This document shows, in pieces, positions 59,354 to 64,000 of a stretch of DNA of 64,000 bases. The DNA comes from Actinoalloteichus hoggarensis (GTDB taxonomy: Bacteria; Actinomycetota; Actinomycetes; Mycobacteriales; Pseudonocardiaceae), in the NCBI RefSeq assembly GCF_002234535.1, contig NZ_CP022521.1, positions 1,674,001 through 1,738,000 of the forward strand. The letters are read 5' to 3'. The stretch's first letter is position 1. The number at the start of each line of letters is the position of its first letter. The notes under the pieces are model-generated. The model saw only the letters and a program-made list of their open reading frames with translations, did no database searches and was not told where the DNA came from. The position numbers and the translations under genes are program-made.

Positions 59354-60878
59354 TGCGCCCGGCGGCGGCGAGATTCGCGGCGCCGACGGCCTTGGCGACG
59401 GCGGTCCTCCCAGCAGCGGTCTTCCCGACGGTCCTCGCGGCAACGACGAGGTGCGGGAACGGATCGTCAAGATCCTGGCATGGCTGCCCCTGGGACTCCT
59501 CTCGGCCGCGATCGCCGAGGTCGTCCTCGCTCGACCAGACAGTCGGATCTCGCTGACGATCATCGTCGCCGCGTGTGCCTGCACGGCCGCCCTCGTGTGG
59601 ATCGGCGTCGCTGCGCTGCGCTCGTGGCGGCGTCGCAGACCCGCCGATGTGGCGCCCACCGAGGCGGCAGGTGGTTCCGCACACGCGGGCCGCCCGGGTC
59701 GGGTCCTCCCCGGCCGTCGAGGAGGAGGGGACGGCCGAGGCACCGATGCCGCGGCGATCCGCTTCTATGCCCGGCGGGCCGAGTTCCACGCCGCCGACCT
59801 GGTCGTCCCCGGCAGCAGACGCGGGGCCGAGGAGTGGTTCGCCGCGGAGGCGGATCGAATGATCGAGCTGCTGAGCAGAGGTGGTGCGCGAGCGGCCGAA
59901 CGGCGCCGGCTCGCGGTGATCGCGGGGGCGGTGGAGTCCTGGCTGGTCCGGCAGCGGCGGACCGCCGACCTGAGGAGACTCGCGGACGCGATGGAGGAGG
60001 GCTGCGAACGAGCCGTTCGACGGCGGGGCGGCGGTCTCGACGGATGGTCGAGACGGACGGCTCGTCGGGCGGCCGGGCGGCCGGACGCCGAGCTGCGCGG
60101 CCTCGCGAGGATCACCCGGGCCGCCGCGCTGCGACTCGACGGGTACGGCGAGCGAGCCGAGGAGGAACTCGGCGCGATCAGCATGACGGACTCGGGGTCG
60201 CTCTCCGGGCGAGAGAACAACGCCTGGGCCGTACTGCGCCTCCGTGAGGCGGAGCACGGCAGGGTCGACGGGAAGCTGTCGGCCCATCAGGAGGATGACG
60301 CCCTACAGGAGGCGGAGAGCTGCCTCCGCGACGCCGTCGAGCGCCTGCCCGCCTCCGACCTGCACGCCTGGATCGGCGTCCGGATCAACCTGGGTGTGCT
60401 GTGCCTGCGTCTCGGCGAGCCGCAGCACGCCCGTCACCATTTCACCGAGGCGGAATGGCTGGCCAGACAGCTCGAGGACCATTCGGCGGAGGCCCACGCG
60501 GTGGAGCTCGGCGGAGTCGCCGAGTGGCGGCTCGGCGACCGGGCCTACGCCTGCCGCCGCTGGCGCGCGGCCCGGGATCTCTTCGAGGGGATCGGCGAGG
60601 ACGCCGGTCTGGCTCGCTGCCTCCTGCATGGGGGCACGGCGCTGCTCGTCCAGCCGGACCTCGGCGCCGAGCTGTCCGACGAACCGGGCCCGTGGACCGA
60701 GACGCGCGCGGCGGCTCTCGCGCTCGAGCACATCGACCGCAGCATCGGACTGCGGCACGCCGAGCCGGCGGGATCGCCCGGACTTCTGCTCGCTCATCGG
60801 CACCGTGACCAGGCAGAACGCCTTCTTCGTGCTGGCCGTGGGCCGGGGTCCGCCGCAGCGGACGCCACCCCGGTTTGA
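59340..60878 (+). CDS. Membrane protein with TPR-like cytosolic domain
   Basis: 512 residues. A Gly-rich lead is followed by two helices (about 46-63 and 71-93) with a basic patch after the second (RSWRRRR), so both ends should be cytoplasmic. Residues ~140-500 are helical. RINLGVLCLRLGEPQHARHH and AVELGGVAEWRLGDRAYACRRW have the spacing of tetratricopeptide repeats, with an upstream Arg-rich helical stretch. GTG start overlapping the permease by 14 nt. No known family. It may dock on the cytosolic face where an active ATPase would normally bind (inference). Confidence 0.7.
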   Translation: MAGGDAPGGGEIRGADGLGDGGPPSSGLPDGPRGNDEVRERIVKILAWLPLGLLSAAIAEVVLARPDSRISLTIIVAACACTAALVWIGVAALRSWRRRRPADVAPTEAAGGSAHAGRPGRVLPGRRGGGDGRGTDAAAIRFYARRAEFHAADLVVPGSRRGAEEWFAAEADRMIELLSRGGARAAERRRLAVIAGAVESWLVRQRRTADLRRLADAMEEGCERAVRRRGGGLDGWSRRTARRAAGRPDAELRGLARITRAAALRLDGYGERAEEELGAISMTDSGSLSGRENNAWAVLRLREAEHGRVDGKLSAHQEDDALQEAESCLRDAVERLPASDLHAWIGVRINLGVLCLRLGEPQHARHHFTEAEWLARQLEDHSAEAHAVELGGVAEWRLGDRAYACRRWRAARDLFEGIGEDAGLARCLLHGGTALLVQPDLGAELSDEPGPWTETRAAALALEHIDRSIGLRHAEPAGSPGLLLAHRHRDQAERLLRAGRGPGSAAADATPV

Positions 60879-60904
60879 CCCTCTGCCCGGCGGGCACGTA
60901 ATCT
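60875..60904 (+). promoter_or_regulatory. Sigma-70-type promoter of rplU-rpmA
   Basis: TTGACC (60875-60880) and TAATCT (60899-60904) are separated by 18 nt, a close match to the housekeeping consensus. It overlaps the last codons of the preceding gene and leaves a leader of about 110 nt. Confidence 0.75.
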
Positions 60905-60947
60905 GAGCGCCGGTCGCCCGTCCGGGCTGACCCAGCAGTGCGAGGTC

Positions 60948-60976
60948 ACACAGAAATCCGCTTTGTTCTTCTGTGT
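60948..60976 (+). promoter_or_regulatory. Leader hairpin of rplU
   Basis: ACACAGAA (60948-60955) pairs perfectly with TTCTGTGT (60969-60976) across a 13-nt loop in the rplU leader. It may serve autoregulation by L21 or protect the transcript; the first is known for ribosomal-protein leaders in general. Confidence 0.45.
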
Positions 60977-61022
60977 TCGCACGCCGTCCATCATCGTCGA
61001 GTAGCAGGAGACTTCCGTCCTG

Positions 61023-61334
61023 ATGTACGCGATCGTCAAGACCGGCGGCAAGCAGTACAAGGTGGCTGTCGGCGACGTCGTCGAGGTCGAGAAGCTTGAG
61101 GGCGAGCCGGGCACCGAGGTCAACTTCCCGGCGCTGCTCGTCGTCGATGGCAACGACATCACGCACGACGCGACCGCTCTGGAGAAGTTCTCGGTGACCG
61201 GCAAGGTCGTCGAGCAGTCCAAGGGCCCCAAGATCCGCATCCACAAGTTCAAGAACAAGACCGGCTACCACAAGCGGCAGGGTCACCGGCAGAAGCTGAC
61301 CCGCGTCGAGGTCACCGGCATCTCCGACAAGTGA
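61023..61334 (+). CDS. rplU: 50S ribosomal protein L21
   Basis: 103 residues with the L21 start [18 protein letters not shown] and the RNA-binding C-terminus [19 protein letters not shown]. It binds 23S rRNA in the large subunit. Followed after 14 nt by rpmA. Confidence 0.98.
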   Translation: MYAIVKTGGKQYKVAVGDVVEVEKLEGEPGTEVNFPALLVVDGNDITHDATALEKFSVTGKVVEQSKGPKIRIHKFKNKTGYHKRQGHRQKLTRVEVTGISDK

Positions 61335-61348
61335 GGACCTGAGCAGCC

Positions 61349-61606
61349 ATGGCACACAAGAAGGGCGCATCCAGCTCCCGGAACGGCCGCGACTCCAACG
61401 CCCAGCGGCTCGGTGTGAAGCGCTTCGGCGGTCAGGTCGTCAGCGCGGGTGAGATCCTGGTGCGCCAGCGGGGCACCAAGTTCCACCCCGGTGTGAACGT
61501 CGGCCGAGGCAACGACGACACGCTGTTCGCACTGTCCGCCGGGTCGGTGGAGTTCGGCAGCAAGCGTGGTCGTAAGACCGTCAACATCGTCCCGGCGCAG
61601 GGCTGA
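61349..61606 (+). CDS. rpmA: 50S ribosomal protein L27
   Basis: 85 residues, beginning [20 protein letters not shown] with the flexible N-terminus that reaches the peptidyl-transferase centre. [18 protein letters not shown] is conserved. No N-terminal cleavage extension is present. Confidence 0.98.
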   Translation: MAHKKGASSSRNGRDSNAQRLGVKRFGGQVVSAGEILVRQRGTKFHPGVNVGRGNDDTLFALSAGSVEFGSKRGRKTVNIVPAQG

Positions 61607-61635
61607 GTCCCGCCGCAGACGACGTCAACGACCCC

Positions 61636-61676
61636 GGGCGAGGGGCGGGCCAGGAGTTCCGGCCCGCCCCTCGCCC
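61636..61676. terminator. Perfect 16-bp hairpin after rpmA
   Basis: GGGCGAGGGGCGGGCC (61636-61651) pairs perfectly with GGCCCGCCCCTCGCCC (61661-61676) across a 9-nt loop, 29 nt after the rpmA stop. No U-tract. Confidence 0.7.
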
Positions 61677-61734
61677 TGTGTCGTCTCGGCCCGGTGAATC
61701 CCTGGGCCGAAAGACTCAGGGAAGGAGTACCGCC

Positions 61735-63177
61735 GTGTCTCGTTTCGTCGACCGCGTGGTGATCCATGTGGCCGCGGGCAACGGCGGCAACGGCTGTGCC
61801 TCCGTGCACCGCGAGAAGTTCAAGCCGCTGGGCGGCCCGGACGGCGGTAACGGCGGGCGCGGCGGTGACGTCGTCCTCGTCGTCGATTCCAACGTGCACA
61901 CGCTGTTGGACTTCCACTACCGGCCTAACGCCCACGCCACCAACGGTCGTCAAGGCCAGGGCAGCAATCGGGACGGCGCGACCGGTGTCGACCTGGAGCT
62001 GCGCGTGCCCGACGGCACGGTCGTCACCGACACCGACGGCAACGTGCTGGCCGATCTCACCGGTGACGGGACCCGTCTCGTCGCGGCGCAGGGCGGCCGG
62101 GGCGGGCTGGGCAACGCCGCGCTGGCGTCCAAGGCTCGCAGGGCTCCGGGTTTCGCGCTGTTGGGCGAGCCCGGCGAGGAACGCGATCTCGTTCTCGAGC
62201 TCAAGTCGGTGGCCGACGTCGGTCTGCTCGGCTTCCCCTCGGCGGGCAAGTCCTCCCTGATCGCCGTGCTCTCCGCCGCCCGTCCCAAGATCGCGGACTA
62301 TCCGTTCACGACCCTGGTGCCGAACCTGGGGGTGATCACGGCGGGCGAGACCGTGTTCACCATGGCCGACGTGCCGGGGCTCATCCCGGGAGCCAGCCAG
62401 GGCAAGGGGCTCGGGCTCGACTTCCTTCGGCACATCGAGCGGTGTGCGGTGCTGGTCCACGTGCTGGACTGTGCGACGGAGGAACCGGGTCGCGATCCGG
62501 TCTCCGATCTGGAGGCGCTGGAGGAGGAGCTGGCCCGCTACACGCCCTCGCTCGGCGGGAATCTGGCGGACCGTCCCAGGATCGTCGTGCTCAACAAGAT
62601 CGACGTCTTCGAGGCCCGGGAGCTGGCCGACATGGTCCGTCCCGACCTGGAGGAGCGGGGGCTTCGGGTGTTCCCGGTCTCCACCGCCACCCGAGAGGGA
62701 CTTCGCGAGCTGACCTTCGCTCTCGGCACGATCGTGGCCGAATACCGGGCCGCCCAGCCCGTCCCGGAGGCGACCCGTCTCGTGCTGCGCCCCACCGCCG
62801 TCGACGACAGCGGGTTCACGGTCACGCCGAATCCCGCCGAGCCGGGTGCCTTCGTGGTCCGCGGTGACCGTCCGGAGCGATGGGTGTTGCAGACCGATTT
62901 CAACAACGACGAGGCCGTGGGGTATCTCGCCGACCGGCTGGCCCGCCTCGGCGTCGAGGACAAGCTCGCGGCACTGGGTGCCGAGCCCGGTGCGTCGGTG
63001 ACCATCGGCGGACTCACCTTCGACTGGGAGCCCAGCACTCCGGCGGGAGTGACGACGGCCATGACCGGCCGGGGAACCGACCGGCGGTTGGAACGCAACG
63101 ACCGAGTGCCCGCGAAGGAACGAAAGGCCGCCTCGCGGTTGCGGCGCGGGATCGACGTGGAGGACACGACGGGATGA
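61735..63177 (+). CDS. obg: Obg-family GTPase
   Basis: 480 residues. The glycine-rich Obg fold (about 1-158) starts [28 protein letters not shown]. The G domain has GFPSAGKSS (G1), [12 protein letters not shown] (G2), [10 protein letters not shown] (G3) and NKID (G4). A C-terminal OCT domain ([23 protein letters not shown]) is followed by a basic tail. It supports ribosome assembly and stress responses. The GTG at 61735 follows AAGGAG. Confidence 0.97.
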   Translation: MSRFVDRVVIHVAAGNGGNGCASVHREKFKPLGGPDGGNGGRGGDVVLVVDSNVHTLLDFHYRPNAHATNGRQGQGSNRDGATGVDLELRVPDGTVVTDTDGNVLADLTGDGTRLVAAQGGRGGLGNAALASKARRAPGFALLGEPGEERDLVLELKSVADVGLLGFPSAGKSSLIAVLSAARPKIADYPFTTLVPNLGVITAGETVFTMADVPGLIPGASQGKGLGLDFLRHIERCAVLVHVLDCATEEPGRDPVSDLEALEEELARYTPSLGGNLADRPRIVVLNKIDVFEARELADMVRPDLEERGLRVFPVSTATREGLRELTFALGTIVAEYRAAQPVPEATRLVLRPTAVDDSGFTVTPNPAEPGAFVVRGDRPERWVLQTDFNNDEAVGYLADRLARLGVEDKLAALGAEPGASVTIGGLTFDWEPSTPAGVTTAMTGRGTDRRLERNDRVPAKERKAASRLRRGIDVEDTTG

Positions 63178-64000
63178 GCGGTGGCGCGGAGGAGCGGTCG
63201 GAGACTCGACGGCGAGTCGGTGCGGCGCGCAGACTCGTCGTCAAGGTCGGCTCCTCCTCGCTCACCACCGCCGCGGGCGGGTTGGACACGGCACGGCTGG
63301 ACGCGGTGGTCGACGCGGTCGCGGAGCGCTGCGCGCGCGGCGGTCAGCTGGTTCTGGTGTCCTCCGGCGCCATCGCGGCCGGGCTCGCGCCGCTCGCACT
63401 GGCGCGCAGACCCAAGGACCTGGCGACACAACAGGCGGCCGCGGGCGTGGGACAACTCGCGCTGGCCCACGCCTACGCCACGTCGTTCGGCCGCCATCAA
63501 CGGGTGGTGGGCCAGGTGCTTCTGACCGCGGACGACGTCGTCCGCCGGTCGCACTACCGCAACGCTCAACGCACGTTCGAACGGCTGCTGGCGCTCGGTG
63601 TGGTGCCGGTCGTCAACGAGAACGACACGGTCGCGACCGACGAGATCCGTTTCGGCGACAACGATCGGCTGGCCGCGCTGGCCGCACACCTCGTCGGTGC
63701 CGACGCGCTGGTGCTGCTCTCCGACGTGGACGCGTTGTACGACGGCGACCCCCGACGCGGCGGGGCTCGCCGGATCACCGAGGTCGCGGGGGCCGCGGAT
63801 CTGAACGAGGTGCGGGCCGGCGCGGGTCGGGTGGACGGACTGGGCACCGGCGGAATGGCGTCCAAGCTCGCCGCGGCACGTCTGGCGTCGTCCGCGGGCA
63901 TTCCGGTACTGCTGGCAGGCGCCGACGCGGCGGTGCGGGCACTGGGCCCCGCCGACGTGGGCACGGCCTTCGCCGTCACCGGTCCTCGACTGTCCGCCCG
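63174..64000 (+). CDS. proB: Glutamate 5-kinase (partial, runs off the window)
   Basis: About 275 residues are present and no stop is reached by 64000. [50 protein letters not shown] and [14 protein letters not shown] are the amino-acid-kinase motifs of ProB, first enzyme of proline synthesis from glutamate; [16 protein letters not shown] follows. ATG at 63174 overlaps the obg stop by 4 nt. Any C-terminal PUA domain lies outside the window. Confidence 0.96.
   Translation, partial: MSGGAEERSETRRRVGAARRLVVKVGSSSLTTAAGGLDTARLDAVVDAVAERCARGGQLVLVSSGAIAAGLAPLALARRPKDLATQQAAAGVGQLALAHAYATSFGRHQRVVGQVLLTADDVVRRSHYRNAQRTFERLLALGVVPVVNENDTVATDEIRFGDNDRLAALAAHLVGADALVLLSDVDALYDGDPRRGGARRITEVAGAADLNEVRAGAGRVDGLGTGGMASKLAAARLASSAGIPVLLAGADAAVRALGPADVGTAFAVTGPRLSA

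Overview
The window is very high-GC actinobacterial chromosome. The conserved genes run in an order like that of Mycobacterium around Rv2470-Rv2439c: pepN, mycothiol-type nitroreductase, rpiB, nei, tig, clpP1, clpP2, clpX, valS, folC, DUF4233, ndk, rne, rplU, rpmA, obg, proB. The GC bias, the extra accessory genes and the protein styles suggest the order Pseudonocardiales, possibly an Actinoalloteichus-like strain. The genus is an inference.

0-21.8 kb. A CtaJ-like small membrane protein and a DUF5130-like protein converge on pepN. Then come a DsbA-family nitroreductase, an aldehyde dehydrogenase, an unusual proline-rich HTH protein, an MBL-fold hydrolase, a ComB-like phosphatase, rpiB, a small membrane protein and nei. 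An accessory stretch follows: a conserved membrane protein, an Eis-like acetyltransferase, a complete modABC molybdate importer, a small membrane protein, an ASCH protein, phosphoketolase, and a Tat-signal mini-protein translationally coupled to a signal-less amidase.

21.8-30.6 kb. tRNA-Gly(TCC) and tRNA-Pro(TGG) precede the protein-quality-control block tig-clpP1-clpP2-clpX. Three alpha/beta hydrolase genes follow. One has a frameshift and one has Cys in place of the nucleophile Ser.

30.7-37.2 kb. This is a formate/oxalate-type module: fdhD, an OFA-family MFS transporter with a 53-aa companion membrane protein, and a YdeP/FdhF-type molybdopterin oxidoreductase. A membrane-anchored hypothetical protein follows.

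37.3-53.9 kb. valS-folC-DUF4233 overlap or abut, then ndk, an ABC-2 exporter (one ATPase, two permeases), a radical SAM protein (TIGR03960-like), idi, a stretch of decayed MFS and subtilase genes, the DUF2344 partner of the radical SAM protein, and rne.

53.9-60.9 kb. After a strong rne terminator and a LexA-like box comes the most unusual locus. It is a tightly coupled four-gene operon: an ABC ATPase homologue that has lost all its nucleotide-handling motifs, a Tat/lipoprotein solute-binding protein, a MalF-MalG fusion permease with a ~175-residue extracytoplasmic insert carrying a carboxypeptidase-regulatory-like beta domain, and a two-helix membrane protein with a TPR-like cytosolic domain. 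I read it as a candidate non-canonical sensing or assembly complex built from importer parts.

60.9-64 kb. rplU-rpmA with a good sigma-70-type promoter and leader hairpin, obg, and the start of proB, which runs off the window.

Several start codons (ctaJ-like, rpiB, valS, the exporter ATPase, the radical SAM gene) lie 7-8 nt after a TANNNT-like element, as expected for leaderless transcripts. Many gene ends carry long near-perfect hairpins, mostly without a U-tract.
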